A DNA stretch of 64,000 nt. Source: an uncultured Roseburia sp. (GTDB lineage: Bacteria; Bacillota; Clostridia; Lachnospirales; Lachnospiraceae). Each line of letters starts with the position of its first letter. The first letter of the stretch is position 1. Made by a program: the position numbers and the translations under genes. Positions 1 to 9,851 of the stretch are shown piece after piece. The stretch covers positions 13,213 to 77,212 of the forward strand of contig URUD01000006.1 in the NCBI GenBank assembly GCA_900550935.1. The letters run 5' to 3'. Under the pieces are notes generated by a model. That model saw nothing but the letters and a program-made list of their open reading frames with translations. It was not told where the DNA came from and searched no databases.

Positions 1-3000
1 GCCTGTTCTGAAGATAAACCTTTCTCTTCCATCTGCACGATTGCCATGAGCATACGATTATAATCATATGGAACTACCTTCTTGAATTTCGGCAGATACT
101 CACTGAAGTTATCTAAGATTTCTTTTCCTTTTTCTGAGTTTGTCAAAGCTACGTGTTCATTGATCATCTCTTTTAATTCCATGACGTCGTATTTATTGGA
201 AACTTCCTCCAAAAATACCATCTCTTTGTTGATTCTGGTATACAGGTCGTTGTCCTCATCCAGTACATAAGCGATACCACCGCTCATACCTGCTGCAAAG
301 TTTTTACCTGTTTTTCCTAATACGACCACACGTCCTCCGGTCATGTACTCACATCCATGATCGCCTACACCCTCTACAACTGCAGATGCTCCTGAGTTAC
401 GAACACAGAAACGTTCGCCAGCCACACCGCTGATAAAGGCTTTTCCGCTTGTTGCACCATAAAGTGCCACGTTACCGATGATGATGTTTTCATCTTTTTT
501 GTATTTTACCCCGGCTGGAGCATAAACGACCAGTTTACCGCCGGATAATCCTTTTCCGAAGTAGTCGTTTGAGTCACCGACCAGCTCAAGTGTCAGTCCT
601 TTTGGAATAAAGGCTCCAAAGCTCTGTCCGCCTGCGCCGTTACATTTCACGATAAAGGTATCCTCATCCAGTCCCTCTCCACCGTATTTCCTGGTGATCT
701 CTGAACCAAAGATCGTACCGAAGGAACGGTCGGTATTCGTTACTTCCACATCAATGCTTCTGCGCTGTTTTTTCTCCAGTGCAGGTCCGAGCTGTTTTAA
801 CAGTACGGTGATGTCCTTTGTCTTTTCAAGTTCAAAGTCATATACCTGTTTTGGATCAAAGATGACTTTCTGTTTAGCATCTGCAAACGGATTATTTAAG
901 ATCTTGGACAGGTCGATCTCTTTTTCACGTCCGCATAAATTCTCACGAACCTTTAACAGATCGGCTCTTCCTACCATCTCATCAATGGTCTTGCAGCCGA
1001 GTTTTGCCATATATTCTCTTAACTCCTGTGCGATAAAACGCATGAAGTTTTCCACATATTCCGGTTTTCCTGCGAAACGTTTTCTCAGTTCCGGGTTCTG
1101 GGTTGCGATACCTGCCGGACAGGTATCCAGGTTGCAGACACGCATCATGACACAGCCTAACGTTACCAGGGGAGCTGTTGCAAATCCATACTCCTCTGCC
1201 CCTAGCAGTGCTGCGATCGCAACATCACGTCCGCTCATCAGCTTACCATCTGTCTCAATGCGGACTTTGTTACGCAGTCCGTTTAAGATCAGGGTCTGAT
1301 GGGTCTCTGCCAGTCCAAGTTCCCATGGCAGTCCTGCATTGTGGATAGAACTTGATGGTGCTGCACCGGTTCCTCCATCATAGCCTGAAATCAGAATAAC
1401 CTGTGCGCCTGCCTTTGCAACACCTGCTGCAACAGTTCCGACCCCTGCCTCTGATACCAGTTTTACTGTAATCCTTGCATCCCGGTTGGAGTTCTTTAAG
1501 TCATAGATCAGCTGCTCCAAATCCTCGATCGAATAGATATCGTGATGAGGTGGCGGAGAGATCAATGATACACCCGGTGTAGACAATCTGGTCCTTGCGA
1601 TCCACGGATAAACCTTTTTGCCCGGAAGATGTCCACCTTCGCCCGGTTTTGCTCCCTGTGCCATCTTGATCTGGATCTCCTGTGCACTGACTAAGTACTG
1701 GCTGGTTACACCAAATCTTCCGGATGCTACCTGCTTGATCGCTGAACAGCGGTTTACCGGACTGTTCTTGCTTGCGATACGCTCTGCATCTTCACCACCC
1801 TCACCGGAGTTTGATTTTCCATGCAGTCTGTTCATTGCGATCGCAAGTGTCTCATGTGCTTCCTGTGAAATGGAACCATAGGACATCGCACCTGTTTTAA
1901 ACCTTGTCACGATCGACTCTACGCTCTCAACTTCTTCAATCGGAACGCCCTTTTTCGGATAGTTAAAGTCCATTAAGCCACGCAGTGTGATCTCGTTTTC
2001 TTCTTTATTGACCAGTTCTGTATACTGTTTGAACAACTGGTAATCACCACGTTTCGTTGCCTCCTGTAACAGATGGATGGTCGCCGGATTGTAAAGATGA
2101 GGGTCTGCTCCGCTTCTCATCTTATGACGGCCTCTGCTGTCAAGGGTCAGGTCAGTTTCCAGTCCAAGTGGATCGTATGCTGCAGAATGAAGTTCATTGA
2201 CATCCTCTGCGATATCCTCTAAAGTAATGCCTCCGATCCGGCTGACTGTATTGGTAAAGTAACGGTCGATGACCTTTTTATCGATACCGATCGCCTCGAA
2301 GATCTTGGAACCTTCGTAAGACTGGATCGTGGAAATACCCATCTTGGATGCGATCTTTACGATACCGTTTAAGATTGCGGAGTTATAATCCTGAACGGCT
2401 GCATAATAATCCTTGTCTAACATATGCTCGTCCACAAGCTGTTTTACCGTCTCCTGTGCCAGATACGGGTTGATCGCGCAGGCACCATAACCAAGCAGGG
2501 TTGCAAAATGATGTACTTCTCTTGGTTCTCCGGACTCTAAGATCATGGCAACTGAGGTTCTCTTTTTCGTTCTGACCAGATGCTGTTGTAATGCAGATAC
2601 AGCAAGCAGGGATGGAATTGGAACATGGTTTTCATCCACACCACGGTCGGAAAGGATTAAGATATTTGCACCCTCTCTGTATGCACGGTCTGCTTCCACA
2701 AACAGACGGTCGATCGCTTTTTCAAGGCTGGTGTTTTTATAGTAGATGATCGGAATGACTTCTACTTTAAATCCCGGCACGTTCATCGCTTTGATCTTCA
2801 TCAGGTCGGTATTGGTTAAGATCGGGTTGTTTACCTTTAATACCTGGCAGTTGCTTGCTTTCTCTTCCAGAAGGTTTCCGTCTTCTCCAATGTAAACAGT
2901 GGTGGATGTTACCACTTTCTCACGGATGGAGTCGATCGGCGGGTTGGTTACCTGTGCAAACAGCTGTTTGAAATAGTTAAATAACGGCTGATGATCACTG

Positions 3001-4535
3001 GCAAGTGCTGCAAGCGGTGTATCAATACCCATGGCTGAGGTACCCTCGCCTCCGTTTTTCGCCATCGGAAGGATTGCTTCTCTTAATGACTCAAACGTAT
3101 AACCGAATGCTTTCTGCATTCTCTGACGTTCTTCCTTGCTGTACTCCGGCACACGCTCGTTCGGGATCTTTAAGTCTTCCAGTTTTAAGAGGTTACGGTC
3201 TAACCACTCACCATACGGCTGTTTGCTCGCATAGGTTTCTTTGAGCTCATCATCGTCGATCACACGTCCTGCCACGGTATCTACCAGTAACATTTTACCT
3301 GGACGTAACCGCTCTTTTACCACGATCCTGGTCGGATCGATGTCAAGTACTCCGACCTCGGAAGACAAGATCAGGTAATCATCATCGGTAATATAGTAAC
3401 GGGAAGGACGAAGTCCGTTACGGTCAAGCACTGCACCCATCAGATCCCCATCTGAGAAAAGAATGGAAGCCGGTCCGTCCCATGGCTCCATCATGGTTGC
3501 ATAATACTGATAGAAGTCTTTTTTCTTCTGCGACATGATCCGGTTGTTTGCCCATGGCTCCGGTATCATGATCATAACGGCAAGCGGCAGATCCATTCCA
3601 CTCATCACAAGGAACTCCAACGTGTTATCTAACATTGCCGAGTCAGAACCTTCACTGTTGATGACCGGAAGTACTTTCTGAAGTTCTCCTTTTAAGTGTT
3701 CGGACTCCATTGTCTCTTCACGTGCCAGCATCTTATCTGCATTTCCCTTGATGGTATTGATCTCACCGTTGTGTACGATAAAACGGTTTGGATGTGCTCT
3801 CTCCCAGCTCGGATTTGTGTTGGTGGAGAAACGGGAATGAACGGTTGCAATCGCTGACTCATAATCTTTATCCTGAAGATCGCCAAAGAATAACCGTAAC
3901 TGCTCTACTAAGAACATTCCTTTGTAGACGATCGTTCTGCTGGATAAGGATACCACATAGGTATCATCATTGGACTGCTCAAAAACACGTCTTGCAACAT
4001 ATAATTTACGGTCAAAGTCAAGTCCCTTTTCCACCTCTGCCGGACGTTTTACAAATCCCTGCATGATGTATGGCATACAGTCAACTGCTTTCTGTCCAAG
4101 CTTGGTCGGGTCGGTCGGTACTTCTCTCCATCCTAAGAATTTCATACCTTCTTTTTCTACGATGACCTCGAACATCTTCTTGGCACGGTTACGTTTCAGT
4201 TCATCCTGCGGAAAGAAAAACATGCCGACGCCATAATCGCGTTCCTCTCCCAGTTCGATCCCGAGTGGTTTTGTCACTTTGGAAAAGAACTTATGGGAAA
4301 CCTGCAACAGGATACCGACACCATCACCGGTTTTTCCTTCTGCATCCTTTCCTGCTCTGTGTTTTAAGTTTTCTACGATCTTTAAAGCGTTTGCTACTGT
4401 ATCATGTGTCTTGATGCCCTTGATGTTTACCACTGCGCCGATACCACAGTTATCATGCTCAAAGGCTGGATCATACAGACCCTTTTGTGTGTCACATGCA
4501 CCAGATACGGAAAAACGGTTCCTTTTCTCTTTCAT
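1..4535 (-). CDS. gltB: Glutamate synthase large subunit, 3' end cut by window edge
   Basis: Transfers the amide nitrogen of glutamine to 2-oxoglutarate, giving two glutamates. About 1,511 residues are visible and the stop lies beyond base 1, so probably only a few residues are missing. After a 29-residue propeptide comes the class II amidotransferase nucleophile Cys30 in NCGIG. The central and FMN/synthase domains follow, with the 3Fe-4S motif C-x5-C-x4-C (GCVMMRVCNLDTCPAG) and the C-terminal GXGXG beta-helix. The ATG at 4533-4535 is chosen because the ATG 7 bases upstream is out of frame. An AAAGGA ribosome-binding site precedes it. The small subunit gltD is not in the window. Confidence 0.96.
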   Translation of the reverse strand, partial: MKEKRNRFSVSGACDTQKGLYDPAFEHDNCGIGAVVNIKGIKTHDTVANALKIVENLKHRAGKDAEGKTGDGVGILLQVSHKFFSKVTKPLGIELGEERDYGVGMFFFPQDELKRNRAKKMFEVIVEKEGMKFLGWREVPTDPTKLGQKAVDCMPYIMQGFVKRPAEVEKGLDFDRKLYVARRVFEQSNDDTYVVSLSSRTIVYKGMFLVEQLRLFFGDLQDKDYESAIATVHSRFSTNTNPSWERAHPNRFIVHNGEINTIKGNADKMLAREETMESEHLKGELQKVLPVINSEGSDSAMLDNTLEFLVMSGMDLPLAVMIMIPEPWANNRIMSQKKKDFYQYYATMMEPWDGPASILFSDGDLMGAVLDRNGLRPSRYYITDDDYLILSSEVGVLDIDPTRIVVKERLRPGKMLLVDTVAGRVIDDDELKETYASKQPYGEWLDRNLLKLEDLKIPNERVPEYSKEERQRMQKAFGYTFESLREAILPMAKNGGEGTSAMGIDTPLAALASDHQPLFNYFKQLFAQVTNPPIDSIREKVVTSTTVYIGEDGNLLEEKASNCQVLKVNNPILTNTDLMKIKAMNVPGFKVEVIPIIYYKNTSLEKAIDRLFVEADRAYREGANILILSDRGVDENHVPIPSLLAVSALQQHLVRTKKRTSVAMILESGEPREVHHFATLLGYGACAINPYLAQETVKQLVDEHMLDKDYYAAVQDYNSAILNGIVKIASKMGISTIQSYEGSKIFEAIGIDKKVIDRYFTNTVSRIGGITLEDIAEDVNELHSAAYDPLGLETDLTLDSRGRHKMRSGADPHLYNPATIHLLQEATKRGDYQLFKQYTELVNKEENEITLRGLMDFNYPKKGVPIEEVESVESIVTRFKTGAMSYGSISQEAHETLAIAMNRLHGKSNSGEGGEDAERIASKNSPVNRCSAIKQVASGRFGVTSQYLVSAQEIQIKMAQGAKPGEGGHLPGKKVYPWIARTRLSTPGVSLISPPPHHDIYSIEDLEQLIYDLKNSNRDARITVKLVSEAGVGTVAAGVAKAGAQVILISGYDGGTGAAPSSSIHNAGLPWELGLAETHQTLILNGLRNKVRIETDGKLMSGRDVAIAALLGAEEYGFATAPLVTLGCVMMRVCNLDTCPAGIATQNPELRKRFAGKPEYVENFMRFIAQELREYMAKLGCKTIDEMVGRADLLKVRENLCGREKEIDLSKILNNPFADAKQKVIFDPKQVYDFELEKTKDITVLLKQLGPALEKKQRRSIDVEVTNTDRSFGTIFGSEITRKYGGEGLDEDTFIVKCNGAGGQSFGAFIPKGLTLELVGDSNDYFGKGLSGGKLVVYAPAGVKYKKDENIIIGNVALYGATSGKAFISGVAGERFCVRNSGASAVVEGVGDHGCEYMTGGRVVVLGKTGKNFAAGMSGGIAYVLDEDNDLYTRINKEMVFLEEVSNKYDVMELKEMINEHVALTNSEKGKEILDNFSEYLPKFKKVVPYDYNRMLMAIVQMEEKGLSSEQ

Positions 4536-4626
4536 CTTTCATTTCCTTTCCACTTCGTGTATTCAGATACTGTCTTCATGTCTTTGCCAGAAGAACAGTT
4601 GTCTTTTTCTTAACTTGTTATAACCT

Positions 4627-4655
4627 AATATACAACTTTCTTTTTCGTTTGTCTA
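4627..4655 (-). promoter_or_regulatory. Predicted sigma-A promoter of gltB
   Basis: Minus-strand -35 TAGACA (4650-4655) and -10 TATATT (4627-4632) are separated by 17 bases; each matches consensus at five of six positions. The leader of about 85 nt contains a small hairpin (CTGT-CTTC pairing with GAAG-ACAG) near 4560-4590. This hairpin may or may not be regulatory. Confidence 0.55.
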
Positions 4656-4770
4656 TCTATTTTTTCGCTCTATTGTCTGATAATTTGATAATTCTTATTT
4701 TTATATATTATTTTCTGACACTATAGGAATAATTTTCATCTAAACAACTTCATACGCACAATTTGGCATA

Positions 4771-4812
4771 AAAAAAGTGCAAAAAATTTTCAATTAAATT
4801 CTTTGCACTTTA
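4771..4812 (-). terminator. Intrinsic terminator after the CPBP protease gene
   Basis: On the minus strand AAAGTGCAAA pairs with TTTGCACTTT (plus 4802-4811 with 4774-4783). It is followed directly by a run of T. It lies about 37 bases after the stop codon at 4849. Confidence 0.75.
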
Positions 4813-4848
4813 CCATTTTCTGGTTTTTATGAAATTGTATCTAAATTG

Positions 4849-5640
4849 TTACTCTGTTTTTCCGGAAAAGTTCCTATGAAAGATCCAGATCGCTCCTGCT
4901 GCAATAAGAAGCATCACGATGGTAAATCCGATCCCCTTTACGCTCGGCTCGTAGGCAAAAGACAATGCTCCTGTCTCCGCACGCCATACCGCTATGGTAT
5001 TTGCCGCGATATGCCCGAGTACCGGAATATAAAAATATTCTGTCTTTTCGTAGAGATACGCTAACAGGCATCCCAACACCGTGGCATAAAGGAACTGTAC
5101 GAGATTGAAATGAACTGCACCAAAAATAAGTGCGGATAAGACGATCGCCTGCGGCACCGTCCCCATCATCCCTTTTAATCTCTGATAAACCACGCCGCGG
5201 AACAAAAGTTCCTCTGCGATCGGCACCATCAGGCAGGAACCAAGAAGCTCATACACCACCGTTCCGCCAAAGAAGGACTCGTTTGCCGTCTGAAATCCGG
5301 CAGAGGCAGAAATTAACGGGGTCATGGCAATGATATTGTTGACTGCTATGCCAAGTGCCGCTGCCGCAATGAGCGTACACAGGATATTTTTAATCTGTGC
5401 ACCATCCAGTTTAAACTGTTTTTTACCGTAAACCGTGTTGCGGATCACGGCATCCTGCTGATAAAACCGCAGTGTGACCGGGATCGTACATGCCGCACAG
5501 ACAAGCTGCCGCAGCATATAGGTTTCCACCGCTGTTCCTATGAGCAGTTCCAATGCAAAATAGATCAGGCTTGATACCACATAATAGATACCGATCGGAT
5601 ATACGATCTGCCAGATCCGGTAGCCCCATGTCGTTTTCAT
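4849..5640 (-). CDS. CPBP-family intramembrane metalloprotease
   Basis: A 263-residue polytopic membrane protein of the CPBP/Abi family (Rce1-like glutamic proteases). Motif 1 is EELLFRG with Glu143, Glu144 and Arg148, motif 2 includes His177 in FGAVHF, and motif 3 includes His210 and Asn214. All catalytic residues look intact, so it is probably an active protease, but its substrate is not predictable. Its ATG overlaps the stop codon of the topoisomerase A gene (ATGA), so it is translationally coupled as the last gene of the CdaR-parE-parC unit. Family members have roles ranging from prenyl-protein processing to bacteriocin immunity. Confidence 0.85.
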   Translation of the reverse strand: MKTTWGYRIWQIVYPIGIYYVVSSLIYFALELLIGTAVETYMLRQLVCAACTIPVTLRFYQQDAVIRNTVYGKKQFKLDGAQIKNILCTLIAAAALGIAVNNIIAMTPLISASAGFQTANESFFGGTVVYELLGSCLMVPIAEELLFRGVVYQRLKGMMGTVPQAIVLSALIFGAVHFNLVQFLYATVLGCLLAYLYEKTEYFYIPVLGHIAANTIAVWRAETGALSFAYEPSVKGIGFTIVMLLIAAGAIWIFHRNFSGKTE

Positions 5641-7901
5641 CGTTTCGTTCCCTTCGTATCACGTCCTGCTGTGCGCAGGCGGTTCAATGTAACCTCTTTG
5701 CCCTTGACCTCTACGGACACTGCCTCATCGTCTTTTAACAGATAGATTGCGGTAAGGACATCCCCGATGCCAAGTTTCATGCCGCGGACACCGACCGCTC
5801 CCTTTTTCTTTTCCGGGATCGTTGACACCTCAATGCGCAGGAAGAAATCTTTCTCTGACTGCATGATAAGTGTTTCCGTTCTGTCTGCCGCTTCCGGATC
5901 AGCCGTTTCCTCAAGCACCCGGACAAATAACAGTTCGTCGCCATCGTTTAACTTGGTTGCCGCCGTTGTACGCTTTGCCACATCAAATTCGCTTCCATCC
6001 ACAACCTTTAACATTGCATTTTTCGTTCCGAAGATCACTTTTCTGCTGCTGATCGCACCAAGGTTGATGATATAAATAAAGTTTTCTGTCTTACTGTCAT
6101 AATTACTCAAATTGTCGATCGGTGTCCCCTTGTCACGGAATTTTCCAAACGGAAGATCCAGTACTTTTAACAGGTGCATCTGCCCGGTATTCGTAAAGAT
6201 ACAGATCTTGTCCGTGTTCTTACAGGTCAAGACATAACGGTTTTCTGCATCTGCCGCCTCTTTGTTTCTCTCGTAGGCAGAGACATCCACCGTCTTTGCG
6301 TAACCGAAGCGGTCCATTAAGAATACCACATCCATCTCTTCGATCTTCTTTTCTTCGACCACTGCCTCTTCGAGGTTGGCGATCACGGTCTTTCTCGGGC
6401 GGTCATAGTTCTTCTTGTAGCCCTCTAACTCTTTGATGATGACTTTTGCCATCACGGCACGGCTGCCTAAGATCTCCTCATATCTTGCAATATTCTTTAA
6501 TGTCTCGTCATGCTCTTTTAATAAGGCTTCCAGCTCCAGTCCGATCAGCTTCTGTAACCGCATCTCTAAAATTGCTGTCGTCTGCCGCTCTGTAAAGCGG
6601 AGCTGTGCGGCATCCTTTTTAGACTGTGCCGATTTGAATGTGATCGCATCGGTAATACCCTCGGTCAGACATGCTCTCGCATCCTTGACATTTTTACTTC
6701 CACGCAGGATCTCGATGATCAGGTCGATCACATCCGTTGCCTTGATGAGTCCTTCCTGGATCTCTTTTTTATCTAATTCCTTGGCAAGCAGGGTCTTATA
6801 CTTTCTGGTAGCAAGTTCATACTGGAAATTCACATGATGTCTTATGATCGGGACAATGCCCATCGTCTCCGGCTTTCCGTCTGCCACGGCAAGCATATTG
6901 ACACCAAAGGTATCTTCCAGTTTGGTCTTTTTATAGAGCAGATTCTTTAAATTCTCGACATCTGCACCCTTGCGGAGTTCCAGCACGATACGGATGCCCT
7001 CTTTGGAAGACTGGTTCGTGATATCCACGATATCGTTTGTCTTTTTCGTCTCGACCAGACTGTAGACATCATTTAAGAATTTTCCGATGTTTGCCCCTAT
7101 CATGGTATATGGGATCTCGGTAATGACCAGACGGTCTTTTCCACCTTTTCCCTGTTCTACCTCAACTTTTCCACGGATCTTGATCTTTCCGGTACCGGTT
7201 GCATACACGGCTAACAGTTCATCCTTGTTCGCAACGATCCCACCTGTAGGGAAATCCGGTCCCGGGATATACTGCATCATCTGCTCGGTGTTGATATCCG
7301 GGTTTTTCATGTAGGCGATCACACCGTCAATGACTTCGCCGAAATTATGCGGCGGGATGCTGGTCGTCATACCGACCGCGATCCCTTCCGCTCCGTTTAA
7401 CAGCAGGTTTGGCACCTTTACCGGAAGTACCTCCGGCTCTTTTTCGGTCTCATCAAAGTTTGGCACAAAATCCACCACGTCTTTGTCTAAGTCTGCCAGA
7501 TAAGCCTCTTGCGTGATCCGCTGCAGTCTTGCCTCGGTATAACGCATGGCAGCCGCTCCATCTCCCTCGATGGAACCAAAGTTACCGTGACCGTCCACAA
7601 GCGGGAGTCCCATCTTAAAATCCTGTGCCAGTACGACCAGTGCTCCATAGATCGAGCTGTCTCCATGCGGATGATATTTACCCATGGTATCTCCGACGAT
7701 ACGGGCACTCTTACGATATGGCTTATCATAGCGGATGCCAAGTTCATACATATCGTATAAGGTACGTCTCTGTACCGGCTTTAATCCGTCCCTCACATCG
7801 GGAAGTGCACGCGCTACGATAACGCTCATCGCATAATCTATATAAGATTTCTGCATCAGTTCTGAATATTCTGTGCGGATAATCTGTTCTTCCTGTCTCA
7901 T
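5637..7901 (-). CDS. parC: Type IIA topoisomerase subunit A, topoisomerase IV type
   Basis: This 754-residue DNA breakage-reunion subunit has the catalytic Tyr121 in AAAMRYTEAR and the N-terminal SYIDYAMSVIVARALPDVRD block. The tower and coiled coil are followed by a beta-pinwheel C-terminal domain. I call it ParC rather than GyrA because no GyrA box (QRRGGKG-like) is present in the C-terminal domain, the protein is short for GyrA (usually over 800), and it lies in a pair with order B-A away from dnaA. It would decatenate sister chromosomes with the adjacent B subunit, 24 bases upstream. A second gyrase of divergent type remains possible. Confidence 0.8.
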   Translation of the reverse strand: MRQEEQIIRTEYSELMQKSYIDYAMSVIVARALPDVRDGLKPVQRRTLYDMYELGIRYDKPYRKSARIVGDTMGKYHPHGDSSIYGALVVLAQDFKMGLPLVDGHGNFGSIEGDGAAAMRYTEARLQRITQEAYLADLDKDVVDFVPNFDETEKEPEVLPVKVPNLLLNGAEGIAVGMTTSIPPHNFGEVIDGVIAYMKNPDINTEQMMQYIPGPDFPTGGIVANKDELLAVYATGTGKIKIRGKVEVEQGKGGKDRLVITEIPYTMIGANIGKFLNDVYSLVETKKTNDIVDITNQSSKEGIRIVLELRKGADVENLKNLLYKKTKLEDTFGVNMLAVADGKPETMGIVPIIRHHVNFQYELATRKYKTLLAKELDKKEIQEGLIKATDVIDLIIEILRGSKNVKDARACLTEGITDAITFKSAQSKKDAAQLRFTERQTTAILEMRLQKLIGLELEALLKEHDETLKNIARYEEILGSRAVMAKVIIKELEGYKKNYDRPRKTVIANLEEAVVEEKKIEEMDVVFLMDRFGYAKTVDVSAYERNKEAADAENRYVLTCKNTDKICIFTNTGQMHLLKVLDLPFGKFRDKGTPIDNLSNYDSKTENFIYIINLGAISSRKVIFGTKNAMLKVVDGSEFDVAKRTTAATKLNDGDELLFVRVLEETADPEAADRTETLIMQSEKDFFLRIEVSTIPEKKKGAVGVRGMKLGIGDVLTAIYLLKDDEAVSVEVKGKEVTLNRLRTAGRDTKGTKR

Positions 7902-7925
7902 TCCACCTTATCTCCGTTCTTCGAT

Positions 7926-9848
7926 TTAAACATCCAAAATAGCATCTGTCGCATGCTCATAGATAAACATCTTTCTTGGCGGTACATCATTGCCCATCAG
8001 AAGCTCTGTGATATCCGATGCCATTCTGCCATCCTCGATCTCTATCCGCTTTAACATCCTTGTTTCCGGGTTTAATGTGGTCTCCCAGAGCTGCTCTGCA
8101 TCCATCTCGCCCAGACCTTTGTAACGCTGCAGCGTGAAGTTTCCTTTGTGGGTCTTACGATACCGTTCCAGTGCCGCATCATCGTAGAGGTATTCCTCCT
8201 CTCCCTTCGCAGGGATCGTCTTGTAAAGAGGCGGCATGGCAACATAGACATGTCCCTCATAGATCAGTTCCGGCATAAAACGATAGAACAGGGTTAAAAG
8301 CAGGGTGGAGATATGTGCTCCATCCACATCCGCATCTGCCATGATGATGATCTTGTCATAGCGCAGCTTCGTGATATCGAAATCGTTGCCGTACCCTTCG
8401 GAAAAGCCGCAGCCAAACGCATTGATCATCGTTTTGATCTCGGCATTGGCAAGCACCTTGTCAATACTTGCCTTTTCCACATTTAAGATTTTTCCACGGA
8501 TCGGTAGGATTGCCTGGAAATTACGGTCTCTGGCTGTCTTTGCCGAACCACCCGCAGAATCTCCCTCGACAATAAAGATCTCACATTTGGAAGCATCCCT
8601 GCTCTCGCAGTTTGCCAGTTTCCCGTTTGAATCAAAAGAGAATTTCTGTTTGGTTAAAAGATTGGTCTTTGCCTTTTCCTCGGTCTTACGGATCTTTGCC
8701 GCTTTTTCCGCACAGGAAATGACCGTCTTTAACGTCTCTAAGTTTTTATCGAAATAAAGCTGGATCTCGTCTCCGGTCACTTTTGCCGTGACACGGGAGG
8801 CATCCTGGTTGTCCAGTTTGGTCTTTGTCTGTCCCTCAAAACGCGGGTCCGGATGTTTGATGGAAACCACTGCTGTCATTCCATTTCGTACATCCGCTCC
8901 GGTAAAGTTTGCGTCCTTTTCTTTTAAAATGCCAAGCTCTCTTGCATAAGAGTTGATCACAGTGGTAAATACCGTCTTAAATCCGGTTATGTGAGTTCCA
9001 CCCTCGGCATTAAAGATGTTATTACAGAACCCCAGGATATTTTCATGGAATTCGTTGGTGTACTGGAATGCTGCCTCCACCGTGATGTTTTCCATCTCTC
9101 CCTTGAAATAGACCACATCATGTAATGTCTCGCTGCTCTTGTTTAAATCCTTGACAAAGCCCCGGATGCCCTCTTCCTCATGGTATACGATATGCTCGAC
9201 TTCCGCTCCGCGGCGGTCTTCGTAAATGATGGTCAGTGCCGGATTTAAGTATGCGGTCTCGTGCATACGGCTTTTAACTTCGTCTTCCTTGAACCGTGTT
9301 TTTTCAAAGATCTCCGGATCCGGAAGGAAGTTTACTTTTGTTCCGGTCTTTTTGGTCTTTGCGATCTTTGGCAAAAGTCCGTCTACCAGTTCAACAACCG
9401 GCACCCCGCGCTCATACCTGTCATGGTGGACATATCCCTCACGGCTGATCTCCACGTCCATATAAGTGGATAACGCATTCACGACCGAAGAACCAACGCC
9501 GTGCAGTCCTCCACTTGTCTTATATGCAGAATCGTCAAATTTTCCACCTGCATGCAGCGTGGTGTAGACGATACGCGCTGCGGATACTCCTTTGGCGTGC
9601 ATTCCTACGGGAACACCCCGTCCGTTATCTTCCACCGTACAGGAACCATCTGACTCCAATGTCACATGGATCGTATCACAGGCACCTGCTAAGTGCTCGT
9701 CCACTGCATTGTCCACGATCTCATAGATCAGATGGTTCAAACCTTTTCTTGAAACACTGCCGATATACATACCCGGACGTTTTCGTACTGCCTCAAGCCC
9801 CTCTAAAACTGCAATACTATGCTCATCATAAGATGCCTTGTTTGCCAT
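7926..9848 (-). CDS. parE: Type IIA topoisomerase subunit B, topoisomerase IV type
   Basis: The 640-residue ATPase subunit carries the GHKL fold with EIVDNAVDE (Mg/ATP-binding Asn) and the glycine lid GGLHGVGSSVVNALS. A transducer domain follows, then the TOPRIM domain with EGDSAGGSA and the metal-binding DADVDG. The C-terminal RYKGLGEMD segment is present. It acts with the downstream ParC-like protein as an A2B2 enzyme. Start ATG at 9848 is preceded by GAGGAG, only 3 bases after the stop of the CdaR-like gene. The call of topoisomerase IV over gyrase rests on the partner's missing GyrA box. Confidence 0.82.
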   Translation of the reverse strand: MANKASYDEHSIAVLEGLEAVRKRPGMYIGSVSRKGLNHLIYEIVDNAVDEHLAGACDTIHVTLESDGSCTVEDNGRGVPVGMHAKGVSAARIVYTTLHAGGKFDDSAYKTSGGLHGVGSSVVNALSTYMDVEISREGYVHHDRYERGVPVVELVDGLLPKIAKTKKTGTKVNFLPDPEIFEKTRFKEDEVKSRMHETAYLNPALTIIYEDRRGAEVEHIVYHEEEGIRGFVKDLNKSSETLHDVVYFKGEMENITVEAAFQYTNEFHENILGFCNNIFNAEGGTHITGFKTVFTTVINSYARELGILKEKDANFTGADVRNGMTAVVSIKHPDPRFEGQTKTKLDNQDASRVTAKVTGDEIQLYFDKNLETLKTVISCAEKAAKIRKTEEKAKTNLLTKQKFSFDSNGKLANCESRDASKCEIFIVEGDSAGGSAKTARDRNFQAILPIRGKILNVEKASIDKVLANAEIKTMINAFGCGFSEGYGNDFDITKLRYDKIIIMADADVDGAHISTLLLTLFYRFMPELIYEGHVYVAMPPLYKTIPAKGEEEYLYDDAALERYRKTHKGNFTLQRYKGLGEMDAEQLWETTLNPETRMLKRIEIEDGRMASDITELLMGNDVPPRKMFIYEHATDAILDV

Positions 9849-9851
9849 AAC

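Larger units (their letters stand above)
4536..4848. other. Intergenic region between gltB and the CPBP protease gene
   Basis: This 313-base AT-rich gap holds the predicted gltB promoter and leader and the terminator of the parE-parC-CPBP transcription unit. No reading frame with a credible start and ribosome-binding site was seen. No known riboswitch was recognised. Confidence 0.6.
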